Shown here piece after piece: positions 11,802-23,827 of a stretch of 64,000 nt of DNA (the first letter of the stretch is position 1; each line of letters begins with the position of its first letter). Origin of the DNA: Malania oleifera (taxonomy: Eukaryota > Streptophyta > Magnoliopsida > Santalales > Ximeniaceae). The position numbers and the translations under genes were made by a program. The notes beneath the pieces were generated by a model, which worked only from the letters and a program-made list of their open reading frames with translations, was not told where the DNA came from and did not search any database. The DNA is taken from assembly GCF_029873635.1 (NCBI RefSeq), contig NC_080427.1:70792848-70856847 (forward strand), given 5' to 3'.

Positions 11802-13418
11802 AGAAATTAAAGAGAGTAAGGAAAGAGAGTAAGGAAAGAGAGTGACACCACGTTTGTTATGAGGATTGGCTTATCCCTAGCATACATCCTCACCTTTGGC
11901 CAATACCACCAAAAGATTACACTACACCATTCCTTTCCGAGTGGAATAAACCTTTTACAAGTGATACCCCACGCTTTAACACTTCTTAAGTAGGCTAGAG
12001 CAACGCCTGTCCAAGTGATACCCCACACTTGGTCACTCCTCCAATAGGGTAGAGCAGCACCTCACCAAGTGACACCCCACACTTGGTCAACGATCCAAAA
12101 ACCTGGAATCTACAAAGAAACTAGAAACGATAGCTGCGTACAATGACACTCTCACTAAGAGTTGATTAGTACAAATTCAATCACTATGTACTTCAATAAA
12201 TATCAATATGAAATACAATGAAGCTCAAGAAATATTATCACTAAGTTTCTTCTAGATTAGAATTAGCAACTCACAACTCAGAAGTAGGATGGATCGGGAC
12301 TTCAAAAATTCAGCAATTGAATTATGCAAAGTGTTAAGCAAGAGAGAGCAGCAAGATAGCTTTCAGCTAACAAACAAAATTTTCAATTCTTCTGTTCTTG
12401 GTTATTAATTTGATTTGTAAAACCATGTATTTATAGGCTTAGAAAAAAAAATTCGTGTTACCCAAGTTTACTTGGAGTGTCTTCCAAGTTTTCATTAATT
12501 TTGGGGCTCAAGAAACCTTTATTTGAAATTTAAAACATTTAAAATTTCTAACCACTAATAGTGTTCAGATGACTGAACTATCGGGATTAGTCTTTTGATG
12601 TTCCTTAAAGTACTGAAAATTATAGTCTGGATACAAGGTCAGTCAACTGAACTATAGGTTCAGACTTTAAAGTCCCAGCTCAAACGACTAAATTAAGAGA
12701 TCAGCCTTCTAAGGGTGTTCTGCCAATTCTATGTTTTAACAAATAAATCTTCAGTTGACTGAATTAATTCTTTAGTCTTTTGAAGAAATTCTTCCAATGT
12801 CTAAAGTAAAAATTCAGTTGTTCGATGGTGCATCTTTAGATTTCTGAGGGTATACCTCAGTCATCTGGGCAGACCAACTTCAGAATTTTCATTTTTGGTT
12901 TCAAAAATCCTTTTTGCTCTCTTGCTTTGATTTATTATAAAACATTTTTTGGGTTTTGAAATAAGGTCTCTAAGTCCATAATTAACCCTAGAAGAGCTTT
13001 CAAAATATTTTGCAAAGATATTTAAATACAAAGTACTTACATAAAGATTTCTTATAACTTTTGACATTCTAAGCTCTTAAGTCTTCATGCTTTTCTTTAG
13101 GCTCTCTTGCTTTGTCTTTCTCTGGCTCCATCTTGTCTTCAAGCTTTAATATTCTTAAAGCTTTTTAACTAGTCATCTTTAACATCAATGCTCTCATGAT
13201 CTTCAAACTTTATTAGGACATCTTTAAATCCATGCCTTGACTTTTTAAGCTCCACTTGATCGTCTTTCTTTGAAGTATAAGCTTTAAATGATCCTTATGA
13301 GCATTTGACTTTGTTTTCACATACTTGAGTCTTGAAATATCATCACTTAACCAAATATGTTAAGTTCGTCTTATTTTTTTATTATCAAAACAAGATTTTA
13401 AGCCTTATAAGGCCAACA
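11802..13418 (-). repeat. 3' LTR of element D, proximal segment
   Basis: It continues the LTR after C and ends GGCCAACA (LTR start TGTTGGCC in element sense). It contains several CAG..CTG-type palindromes, such as TTCAGATGACTGAA-like sites near 12565, and the conserved antisense block near 11858-11900. Confidence 0.82.
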
Positions 13419-13590
13419 ATCTCTCCTTTTTTAATGATGACAAATAAGGAGCAATAAATTGAGTAAGCCTTAAAAAGGCTCCCCCTTACAATAAGCATCA
13501 ACTTAGCAATATTTGCAATTTTAAGATCAATTTCAACATTAATGCTCATATATCAAAATGACATCATTTGAGATCAAATACCAACAATTC
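13419..13590 (-). other. Polypurine-tract zone of element D
   Basis: In element sense it holds GTAAGGGGGAGCC (near 13480) and AAAAAAGGAGAGATTG immediately before the LTR start. This is the Sirevirus-type repeated PPT arrangement also seen in A and M. It is all that remains of the internal region of D. Confidence 0.72.
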
Positions 13591-15660
13591 AATTCAACCT
13601 AAATGGTGAAAACAAAATATACAAGTTAGATTGATTCCAACAATGCTTTCAAGATTCAGCACTTTAATAACTCAAAGTAATCAATCACAAAATATTCAAT
13701 CAAGATATGAAATCCAACTCTTATACAAGTTTTAGCTTTTGTAGCCATGTATATATGAATTTGATTCAAGCCCTATAGAGAATGAAATTAGTCTTTCAAG
13801 ATGATAAGCAATATAACAACCACACTATTCTCAAAATTCAGATTTCAAATAAACCTTCAATTAATCGGTTTTTGGTGTTGACCAATCAACGTACCCCCTT
13901 ATGATTTCCACAATTAATATTGATCAACCAATGTGCTTCATTTTGGTTTTTGCAAGTCCCTAAAAAAAATTAATCTTTAGTTAATTTAAAATCTAATCCA
14001 CGTAGTTTTTATGATTAGGAAATTTAAATCATCCATGCAATCAATATATACTGGAAATTAAAGAGAGCAAGGAAAGAGAGTGACATCGCATTTTTTATAA
14101 GGTTCGGCTTATCCCTAACTTACGTCCTCTCCTTTGGCCAATAACATGAAAGGATTCCACTATACTATTCCTTTCTGAGCAGAGCAAACCTTTTACAAGT
14201 GATACCCCACGCTTAAACACTCGTTAAGTAGGTTAGAGCAACGCCTCTCCAAGTGATACCCCACACTTAGTCACTCCTTCAATAGGCTAGAGCAATGCCT
14301 CTCCAAGTGATACCCCACACTTGGTCAACGATCCAACAACTTGGAATCATCAAAGAAACTAGAAACAATAGTTATGTACAATGACACTCTCACAAAGAGC
14401 AGATTAGTAAAAATCCAATCACTATGTACTTCAATAATTAAATATCAATATGAAATACAATGAAGCTTAAGATAATTTATCACTGAGTTCCTTCTAGATA
14501 AGACCTAGAAACTCCAAACTCAGAAATATGATGGATCAGCACTTTAGAAATTCAGCAATTCAGTTGTGTTAAGTGTTAAGCAAGAGAAAGCAGCAAGATA
14601 GCTTTCAACTAACAAACAGGTTTTTCAATTATTTTGTTCTTGGTTATTAATTTGATTTGCAAAACCATGTATTTATAGGTTTAGAAAAGTAATTTCATGT
14701 TTCCCAAGTTTACTTGGAGTGTCTTCCAAGTTTTCATTTATTTTGGGGCTTAAGAAAACTTTATTTGAAATTTAAAACATTTAAAATTTCTAGTCATTAA
14801 CAGTATTCAAACGGATGAACTATCGGGTTCAGTCTTTTGATGTTCTTTAAAGCACTAAAAATTATAGTTTGGACACAGGGTCAGAAGACTGAACTGTAGG
14901 TTCAGACTTTTGAAGTCCCAGCTCAAACAATTGAACTGAGGGTTCAGTCTTCTGATGGTGTTCTACCTATTATGTTTTTTAACAAATAAATCTTCAGTTG
15001 ACTAAACTAATTCTTCAGTCTTCCGAAGAAATTCTTCCGACATCGAAAGTAAAACTTCAGTCATTTGGGGGTGCCTCTTCAGAATTCTGAGGGTACACCT
15101 CAGTCGTCTGGGCAGACCAACTTCAGAATTTTCATTTTTGGTTGCAAAAATATTTTTTGCTCTCTTGCTCTGATTTTTTATAAAAAAGTTTTCGGCTTTT
15201 GAAATAAAGTCTCTAAGTCCATAATTAACCCTAGAAGAGCTTTCAACATATTTTGCAAAGATATTTAAATATGAAGTACTTACGTAAAGACTTCTTATGA
15301 CTTTTGACATTCTAAGGTCTTAAGTCTTCATGCTTTCTTTAGGGCTCTCTTGCTTTGTCTTTCTTTGGCTCCATCTTGTCTTCAAGCTTTAATATTCTTT
15401 AAGCTTTTTAGCTAGTCCTCCTTAACATCCATGCTCTCAAGATCTTCAAGCTTTATTAGGACATCTTTGAATCCATGCCTTGACTCTTTAAGCTTTATTT
15501 AATCATCTTTCTTTGAAGTATAAGCTTCTAATGATCCCGATGAGCATTTAACTTTGTATTCACATACTTGAGTCCTAGAATATCATCACTTAACCAAATA
15601 TGTAAAGTTCATCTTATTTGTTATCATCAAAACAAGATTTTAAGTCTTGTAAGGCCAACA
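13591..15660 (-). repeat. 5' LTR of element D, truncated
   Basis: It aligns with 4753-5205 plus 11802-13418 and ends GGCCAACA at 15660. The last ~240 bases of the LTR (element sense), the PBS and the whole interior are deleted, apparently in one event. Confidence 0.82.
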
Positions 15661-17512
15661 AAGCTCTTTGGACCCAACAAAATTTGGGGACTAGCATCAG
15701 TTACCTAAATATTTTTACAGGTGTGCTTAAGGTTGTCCTCATCAAAGGACAAGTGGTACTTTGATAGCGGCTGTTCATGGCATATGATCGGCGACAAGGC
15801 CAAGTTCATGTCCATCACTCCCATGGAAGGAGGGTCCGTGACGTTCCAGGACAATGCAAAGGGGAGAATCATTGGTGTAGGTAAGGTTGGTAAGGACCCT
15901 TCCCTCATTATTGATAATATATTACTTGTTGATGGCTTGAAACATAATTTGTTAAGTATTACCCAACTATGTGACAAAGGTTATAAAGTATCTTTTGAAA
16001 ATGATAAATGCACTATTGAGATTAAATCCAATAACAAAGTACTTTTTACTGTTGAACGTCATGAAAATGTGTACACCACTAGCTTTGATAATTTAGTTTC
16101 TGAACAAGTTACATGTTTTTCGGCTATAAATGAAGCTAGTTGGTTGTGGCATAGACGTCTAGGACATGCTAGTATGGATCTCTTATCAAAACTTGTGAAA
16201 AAGGATTTAGTTAAAGACTTGCCAAAAATACATTTTCTGAAAGATAAAATTTGTTATGCATGTCAAGTGGATAAGCAAACTAGATCATGTTTTAAGAAAA
16301 AGAAAATCATATCCACTACTAGACCACTTCAAATGCTACATTTAGATTTGTTTGGTCCTAATCAAGTTCAAAGTCTAGGAGGAAAATTGTATGCATTCGT
16401 AATTGTACATGATTTTTCTAGGTTCTCATGGGTACTTTTTCTTGCACATAAAGATGAATCATGTGAGCAATTTACTAAACTTTGTAGGAGAATTCAAAAT
16501 GAAAAGGGCTATAAAATTACACATATCAGAGGTGATAGGGGAACTGAATTCAAAAACGATGACATAGAGAACTATTGTGACTTAGAAGACATATCTCATA
16601 ATTTCTCTGCTCCTTGGACCCCACAACAAAACGGTGTTGTAGAAAGAAAGGATAGATCCTTGCAAGAAATGGGTAGAACCATACTTAATGACCATAAATT
16701 ATCCAAATATTTATGGACCGAAGTAGTGAACATTGTTTGTTATGTAATGAACAGAGTATTAATCAAGCCATCTCTTAATAAGACTCCTTATGAATTATGG
16801 AATAGCCACAAACCAAACATATTTTATTTTCATGTTTTTGGTTATAAATGCTTTGTACTTAGGGATAATGAGCACCTAGAAAAATTTGACTCTAAATCTA
16901 ACGAAGGTATTTTTCTAGGTTATTCACTTAACAATAAAGCATACAGAATATTTAATAAGAGAACTTTAACTATTATTGAATCTATCCATGTTGTGTTTGA
17001 TGAATCTAATCCTTTTTCTAAAAGAGATGATGAAGATGATATTGAAATTAGAAAAGGATTAGATAAGCTATCTATTGAAAAAAAAATGTTGACAAAAATT
17101 CAGAAATAAATAATAAATCAATTGAAAATGATAAAGTTGAAAGTGAGGTTTAAGAGCTGCCTAGGGATTGGAAATTCATTAGGAACCATCCTTTAGATCA
17201 AATCATTGGTGAACCTTCACGTGGTGTAGCCACCCGGTCTTCCTTAAGAAACCTGGTTAGTCATTTTGCATTCTTATCTCAGGAAGAACTCAAAAATATT
17301 AAGGAAGCCATAGAGGATGAATCTTGGGTAATGTCTATGCAGGAGGAGCTAAACCAATTTGAGAGAAGCAAAGTGTGGACCCTAGTTCCTAGGCCCTATG
17401 ATCATACTGTTATTGGAACTAAATGAGTTTATAGGAATAAAAAGAATGAAAATCGAGTAGTAACTAGAAACAAAGTTAGACTAGTTGCCCAGAGATGTAA
17501 TCAAGAATAAGG
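15661..17512 (+). pseudogene. Element A pol, protease-integrase part
   Basis: This Copia polyprotein segment has a 462-residue open stretch at 15721-17109. In order it shows the protease-region DSGCSWHM motif, a GAG-pre-integrase HHCC zinc finger (WLWHRRLGHAS, later CYACQ) and an integrase core. The core has an Asp in LDLFG, an Asp in DRGTEF and a Glu in VVERK. The integrase C-terminus includes KCFVLRD and GIFLGYS. After TAA at 17107 the frame changes, and RT-leading sequence continues with further stops to the LTR S insertion. Integrase would insert the cDNA copy; here it is disconnected from gag and RT. Confidence 0.85.
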
Positions 17513-17517
17513 GGTAG

Positions 17518-19818
17518 TGTAATAAGGAATAGCTTCCCAAGAAGGGGGGGTGAATTGGATTTTAAAAATTTCTTTAAATTCCTTTTGAGATACCTTAAAC
17601 TTCCTTTATTTCTTTTAACCAATTCTTGACTTGTTTGTTTAATTCTTTAATCAATCGAGAACTTAGTTCCTTTATCCAATCAATAACACAATTAAACAAC
17701 CAATCAATTAAACAATATCTTCAAGCCAAACAATCAATTTATTTGCCAAGTACAAGTTAAACAACAAACAACCAAACCAAGATATAAAGTATTCAGCACT
17801 TTGGTAATATAACAACTCAAGATGGTTGTTTGTTTATATTTTCCAAATTTGAACCAGACCCTGTAGTGAATGAGAATTTATGCTTACTGATGTAAAGTCC
17901 TGTATAGATGAATCAAATCACTCTTTCCAAATATTTAGAACTCGAATAAACTCTTGGTAAATTTATCTTTGGGATGTTAACCAAGTAATGTACTCCCGTA
18001 AGGTTTCCGCAAGATATGGTGTAACCAACGTACTCCCTTTCGGTTTCCACAACCCAAATCAAAATTAAACCTTAAGTTTGTTTGATTTCCAAATATATGT
18101 AGTTTATATGATTTTCAAATTTAAACCATCCGCGCAATTTAAATATGCACTGAAAATAAAGAGTAAGGGAAAGAGAGAATTAGACGGAGATTTTTACGAG
18201 GTTCGGCTTATACCCAGCCTACATCCTCGCCTTTGGCAAACCACCAAAGGATTCACTAGTTCAGTTCCGTTGACGGGTGGAACAATACCGATTACAACAC
18301 TCCTTGGTTAAGGCTAGAGCCTGCCTTCTCCAAACGATATCCCCTTGTTCGGTCAATCCTTACATAGGCTAGAGCCCGCCTCTCTAAGAAATTTTTTGTT
18401 ACTTAGCTAACGATCCAAACAACCCTTGGAACATCAAAGAACTACAAGAAACAAGATATAATCTGCGTACAAGTATACTCTCTCAAAGAGCAAGTTAGTA
18501 CAATTAAAGCACTATATACTTTGAATGTAAAATATCAATATGAAATACAATGAAGCTTAAGTGTAGAATATACCAATATCCTTCTTAGAAGAGGATTAGC
18601 AGTAGGAACTCAGAGAAAGAAGGATCAGCACTTCAAAATTCTCAGCAAAAGAATTTTTCAATGAGTGAACAAGAGAGCTTTGAAAGAACAAGAGTGCATT
18701 CAGCTTTACAAGCATATTTTTCAATTCTTTGATGTATTTTGATTTGAAAAATCATGTATTTGTAGGCTTTCAAAGTTGTTTCCATGTTGCAAAAGTTTCC
18801 TTAGAGAGTTTCCCAAAATTTTAGAAAATTTGAAGCTCAAACGGCTATATTTTAAAACATTAGAATTTAAAAAATTTTCCCGTTGAATAGTGTTCAGATG
18901 ACTGAAGGTTTGAGTTCAGTCATCTGAAGTTCCTTAAACCCCTTTAAATAGAACTGGATATAGGGTCAGATGTCTGAAATCAGGGTTTAGTCATCTGATG
19001 TCGCAGGTTCAAATGACTGAAGTCGCAAGTTCAGTCGTCTGAACTTGTTGCTGTAACTCTTTACCTGTTCTGTCTTGTTCTCTATCAGCAGTGACCCTGC
19101 TTCAGTGTTTTGGCCATAATTTTTTACGTATAACTCTAAATTATGTGTTCTTATAAAAAAAGATATATAAGAGAAAAACCTACAACTTTCATGTTGATCA
19201 CTTTTTAAAACAATGAGTTTTTGGTAGAGAAAATTTCACCTTAATGCGGCTGTATAGAAACTGACATAAAATGGAAAAACTCTTTTTTATGCTTTTCATT
19301 CCAAAAAAATGACTCTAACCTTTCTAAAATAATTTTTGACCTTATAAAAATATTTTCCAAGTATTTAAAAAAGTATCTACGTCTAAGTTAACCTAAGAGC
19401 TTCAAAATATTTCAAACGCTATTTTAAACATTTAAAGTACTTACATGAAAACTTCTAAAACTTTTCTCATTCTAGGTTATTGAGTCTTCATGTTTTGTCC
19501 TTGGATTGAGTCCATCTTTTCTTCAAGCTTCCATATTCTTTGAGCTTTCTCACTTTGCCTTTCTTTGGCTCTTTTGACTTTAATATGTCTTGGCTTTCAA
19601 CAACTCATTCATGTCCTCATATTCTTTAAGGTTTCATATATTATCTTTAAATCCATGCTTTGACTCTTTTAAGCTTCATTTGATCCTTGTGAGCACTTTG
19701 ACCTTGCTTTCTCATATATGAGCCCTAAAATATCATTACTCACACAAATACATTAAATTCCACTTGTTTGTTAGCATCAAAATACGATAACAAGATTTTA
19801 AGCCTTGTAAGGCCAACA
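17518..19818 (-). mobile_element. Solo LTR S (Sirevirus-type), inserted in pol of A
   Basis: A 2301-base reverse LTR beginning TGTAATAAGG and ending GGCCAACA. The 5-bp flanks are GGTAG (17513-17517) and GATAG (19819-19823), a target duplication with one change. A pol homology continues across it. It carries TTCAGTCATCTGAA (18915) and TTCAGTCGTCTGAA (19030) palindromes. Confidence 0.88.
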
Positions 19819-21130
19819 GATAGATTTTAAGGAAACCTATGCTCCCGTAGCTAGAATGGAAGCCATTTATATGTTGCTTGCTTATGCCGCTTTTAATAAC
19901 TTCAAATTGTACCAAATGGATGTCAAAAGTGCCTTCTTAAATGGCTATATAAATGAAGAAGTACATGTAGAAAAACCGCCAGTGTTTGAAAATCATAAAT
20001 ATATTAATCATGTTTATCACTTGTCCAAAGCCTTGTACGAATTGATACAAGCTCCTAGAGCTTGGTATGAGAGGTTTAGTGGCTTTCTCCTTCTCCTAGA
20101 TAATGGTTTTACCGGGGGCAAAATTGACACTACACTTTTCATCAAATCTAAAAATGATCATATGCTCCTTGTTCAAATATATGTAGATGATATTATTTTT
20201 GGAGCAAATAATGATGAATTGTGTAATGAGTTTGACAAATGCATGCAAAGTGAATTTGAAATGAGCATGATGGGTGAACTAAGTTTCTTCCTAAGACTTC
20301 AAATTAAACAAGCTAAACCTAGAACCTTTATATGTCAATCTAAATATGTTAGGGACTTGCTCAAGAAATTTAATATGGAAGATGGAAAAATTTTGGGAAC
20401 TCGTATGAGCTCTTCCACAAAACTTGATAATGATGAGCAAGGCATCCTTGTTGATGTAAAACTTTATCGTGGCATGATTGGTAGTCTTCTATACCGTACA
20501 TCTAGTCGACCTAATATCATGTTTAGTGTGCGTATGTGTGTTAGGTTTCAAGCCACTCCTAAGGAGTCTCATTTGCTAGCAGTTAAAGGAATACTTAGGT
20601 TCCTTGTTGGGACTGTTGAATTAGGGTTGTGGTACCCTAAGTATACATTATTTGAGATTGTTAATTACACAGATGCTGACTTTGCCTGTAGTAAAGTAGA
20701 TAGAAAGAGTACTGGTGGCACTTGTCATTACTTTGGACAATCTTTGGTTTCTTGGTTCTCCAAGAAATAGAACTCAGTTGCCTTATCCACAGTCGAAGCT
20801 GAATATATTGCGGATAGAAGTTGTTGTGCTCAAACGCTCTATATGAAGCAACAACTCATGGATTTTGGATTGCACTACGATACAATTCCAATTAAATGTA
20901 ATAATACTAGTGCAATTAATATATCTAAAAATCAAATCTCACATTCACGAACCAAACATATTGAGATTAGACATCATTTCATTCGTGATCATGTGCAGAA
21001 AAGGGATGTGGTTCTTAAGTTAATGTGTACTAATGAACAGTGAGCTGATATTTTTACCAAACTTCTTCAGGAAGATAGGTTTATATAGATTAGACATGAG
21101 TTAGGTCTAACGCATAGTAGAGAGGCCACT
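19819..21130 (+). pseudogene. Element A pol, reverse transcriptase-RNase H part
   Basis: The main open stretch is 19856-20770. It starts in the RT palm (ETYAPVAR just before, then QMDVKSAFLNG), keeps the catalytic YVDD at 20180-20191 and runs into the RNase H domain (YTDADFA). A TAG stop at 20768-20770 replaces a Gln codon. RNase H continues at 20843-21043 with a DNTSAINISKN-like segment (mutated to CNNTSAIN here) and HIEIRHHF. The N-terminal part of RT is on the other side of solo LTR S. It is not functional as it stands. Confidence 0.85.
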
Positions 21131-21316
21131 TAGAATCATGGTGGCGTGCACAAACTTAGGGGGAGCTACTTGTCCTAAAAATCTACGGCTTTGAAAATTT
21201 TACATCTATCATTTTTTTATACTTTGTGAGTTTGTTGATGTCTTGTGCTGCATGACTGTTATATCTTTTGGATGTTGAAAGTCATATTTATGGTTATTAT
21301 CTTGATCATGTTGGAC

Positions 21317-21363
21317 TGTTTGAGTTGATTATTGTGGATAAATTGAAAATTTGAACTCAATCA
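21317..21363 (+). other. Conserved hairpin in Sirevirus 3' UTR (element A)
   Basis: Arms TGTTTGAGTT (21317-21326) and AACTCAATCA (21354-21363) can pair with one T-T mismatch across a 27-base loop. The loop shares GTGGATAAA with M. Equivalent hairpins occur in M and H. Confidence 0.6.
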
Positions 21364-21605
21364 CGTCATTTATATACAGACTTTTTTTAGGAAATGCTCC
21401 ATTTTCAAACAGCATGCTGCCGAAATTTCTAAAAATCTTCCCAAACTATATCTTCTATCTAAATGACTATTACCCTTTCCTTGCCTGTTAGTTTCAATGA
21501 CTTGGCCCTTTTTGGTGTTTCCAAAATGGAAAGAAGTACGGAAAAACTGGGTACTTGGGTCATTATTTATTTTATATATTCGAAATTCCTATATGCATAT
21601 TTTCG

Positions 21606-21843
21606 AGGGGAGCCTTTCTTTTTTGGATTATGCACCGGGTTTCACGTGTCCATTTTACGGTCCACGTTACTAATCCCACGCCCCTTGAAGCCAACCCCAC
21701 AACTCTAAAGGGAGGTAAATTCAGGAATTCAGGGGTGGAAATGAACCCAGGAGGGTTTGAACACCTGACCTCGTGAGAGGCACTCCCACAGCCTGCACTA
21801 CCACCTGAACCACACCCTGGGGGTCAGGGGGAGCCTTTTTTGG
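21606..21843 (-). repeat. Target-site duplication bracketing the SINE
   Basis: The left copy is 21606-21626 (AGGGGAGCC then a T-rich run and GG). The right copy is 21826-21843 (AGGGGGAGCC, T-run, GG). They are the same sequence with small length differences, as left by LINE-type reverse transcription priming. Confidence 0.75.
21627..21825 (-). mobile_element. tRNA-derived SINE
   Basis: About 199 bases in reverse orientation. In SINE sense it starts GACCCCCAGGGTGTGG. It has an A-box-like TGGTTCAGGTGGTAG (reverse of 21798-21812) and a B-box-like GGTGTTCAAACCC (reverse of 21753-21765). The spacing of about 33 bases suits an RNA polymerase III internal promoter. It is flanked by a 17-21 base target duplication. 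It interrupts a GGGGGAGCC polypurine-like tract of element A. The SINE family is not identified. Confidence 0.78.
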
Positions 21844-21879
21844 TTGTACCCATTTTTACATAAAGCATTTGTCATCATA

Positions 21880-21893
21880 AAGAGGGGGGAGAA
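21880..21893 (+). other. LTR-proximal polypurine tract of element A
   Basis: AAGAGGGGGGAGAA lies directly before the 3' LTR start TGTTGACC. This is the expected primer site for plus-strand DNA synthesis. Confidence 0.75.
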
Positions 21894-23827
21894 TGTTGAC
21901 CTTATGGGCCAAATCTTGTTTTGATTATAACAAATACTTTGGTATTTAATGTTTGTCGAATTTGTGTGCAGGATCATATTGGCAAAATTATATGAAAGCA
22001 AGTTGTGACTTGAAGAAAATGAAAACCCAACATATTTATTTTTTGTAATTTATATTTCATTCAATTTGGGTTTGTAATATCTATTTAAGTCACGGTCTAT
22101 ATTAATTGATGCATATCATACATATAGGAACCATAAACTCAAAAAGGCCTTAAAAAGACCCTAGGTCCTTGCAGAAGCACTTAGGAAAGTCCCCATTATC
22201 ATATATGCTATGAGGGGAAATCAATTTTCAAAAATAGGACTTAGGTATTAAAATATCAAGGATTCAGGCGACCAAACCTTGGTGTTGAAATCGCCTCAGT
22301 CGACCAAACATTTGGAAATTCAAATTGTTGACTTAACTTCTAGTGACCAAGCTAAAAAGAACTTAGTGTTCTCAGTCGACCATATATTTAGTCCTTTTTT
22401 TTCCAACAACCTAGGTGCCCGAGCTTCACAATCATTTTGACCTCGGGCACCCGAAAGTGCAAGATCAGCAAACCTAACTTGAGACCAGGCGATTGAATCT
22501 CGAGCAAGTTAGAAAATCACCTTAGCCAGCAGACCGAACATGTTTTCAAGCACCCGAACATGAAGAATTCACTTTTTCTCATGTGTCTATTCAGGTGAAT
22601 GAACCTATGGCTTGGTGGACCGAAACTATCGAGTTGGCCAAATTTTACCAAGGGTTAATTGGAGTAAAATAGGATTATTTTTATTAAACTCATTTAAAAT
22701 AATTTAAATAATTCCCTTAATATCCCCAATGGTCAAAATTTTTGGCTTGTTTGTATATGGGTCCTCATATGCAAAGATTAAATATAGATTGGCATTTTGA
22801 TTAAGAGAAAAATCCACTGAAATTTTCGAAGCTTATTCTTCCAAAAACAAAGCCTATACACTCACCCATTGTTATTCCTTTGTTAAATCTAGCTTGGTGA
22901 GAGCACCTTGAGTGATTCTACATTGATTCTTCTTGCTTAAACTCTCATTGCTTTAATTGATTAATTTTATTTCTATTGAGAGTTTTAGACAAAGTTTTTC
23001 CCCCCTGTTTATTTAATAACTTCATTGTGTGGGGAAAACTTTGAAGCTTGTGAGTCTTGGGATTTGTATTGCAAGACTCTGAGACCTGTATTTTGATTAT
23101 GCTAAAATTATTTTTGACAAGCTTATACTTCAAATATCTCTTGAGCTAATATTTTGAGATAATTATTTTTGAGATATTTTGAATACACTTGTTGGAACTC
23201 TTTGAAACCCTAGTTGTGGTTGATTAATATTGATACATAGTTTCAAAGATAGATTGATTATACACTCCTAGACTTGATTACATATTGAAATTAGATTGAG
23301 TGACAATGTGCATTGCACTGAGCTTATAGTTCTTATCTTGTTCATGTGCATTAATTGATATATGTACAAATCTGCTTACTGGAGAAGCACTCATTTTGTA
23401 CACACTTTGTATTTAGAATTGGTTGTATTCCAACCGTGGCCTGGGGGGCGTTAATTCATCCTAGAAGGATAGGTTGTAAACGTTGAGGTCAGCTCTGCTT
23501 TAATTTGACCTGGTTGTATTAGGTGTCGCTCCACCCATTAAGTTAGCCATAGTGTAATCCTTATGCTTGTGAGCCAAGGCAGGATTTAGGCACATTTTTC
23601 GAACCTCGATAACATATCTGGTGTCCTACTTGTTTTACTTTCTTTACTATGTTTGCTTGAGTAATTTACTTGTGAAATTTAATTTCAACTGCATTTATTT
23701 ATTTTATTATTATCTACCTTAGATTGACCCTAGGATTGTGTAATATTGCTATTGGATATCTTTCCTAGGAGAGAAAAATTTTAAAATACCAATTCACCCC
23801 CCTCTTGGGATTACAGTAAAGTCAACA
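21894..23827 (+). repeat. 3' LTR of element A
   Basis: 1934 bases, TGTTGAC...GTCAACA with perfect 7-base inverted ends. It contains decayed CGG/CCG-type palindromes (for example CGGGCACCCG near 22444), a conserved block near 23575-23620 and AT-rich promoter-like sequence. Sequence after 23827 belongs to element G. Confidence 0.92.

Larger units (their letters stand above)
4514..15660 (-). mobile_element. Element D: internally deleted Sirevirus-type element with nested Gypsy C
   Basis: It lies in reverse orientation within A. The complete 3' LTR is 4514-5205 plus 11802-13418, about 2309 bases once C is removed. Next is a short polypurine zone (13419-13590), then the 5' LTR (13591-15660), which lacks its last ~240 bases. 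All gag and pol are missing. A flanks continue on both sides. Flanking pentamers are AACCC and AAGCT, so the TSD is poor or eroded. Confidence 0.8.
21131..21893 (+). other. 3' untranslated zone of element A
   Basis: It contains a first polypurine-like tract TTAGGGGGAGCT (21156-21167), a hairpin (21317-21363), a conserved GCATGCTGC motif (21383-21450), a SINE (21627-21825) and the LTR-proximal tract AAAGAGGGGGGAGAA ending at 21893. The multiple G-rich tracts before the 3' LTR are a Sirevirus trait. Confidence 0.75.
1..23827 (+). mobile_element. Element A: Sirevirus-type Copia LTR retrotransposon, nested and 5'-truncated by the window
   Basis: The element runs from a partial 5' LTR (1-938) through a PBS, a broken gag, a broken pol and a 3' untranslated zone with polypurine tracts to a complete 3' LTR (21894-23827). 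Bases 1-938 match the last 936 bases of the 3' LTR, which pairs the two ends. Domain order is gag, protease, integrase, RT, RNase H, which is the Copia order. The Sirevirus assignment rests on the gag type, the repeated TTAGGGGGAGC tracts and palindrome-rich LTRs. Three antisense LTR units interrupt it (B, D and S), and a SINE sits near its 3' end. It inserted into Copia element G. The left TSD is outside the window; the right flank begins TACAT. Confidence 0.9.

Noticed and set aside
18078..18311. Open frame of 77 residues ending in LTGGTIPITTLLG
   Set aside because: It lies wholly within solo LTR S, antisense to its transcription, and is not conserved in the related LTRs B, D and SG.
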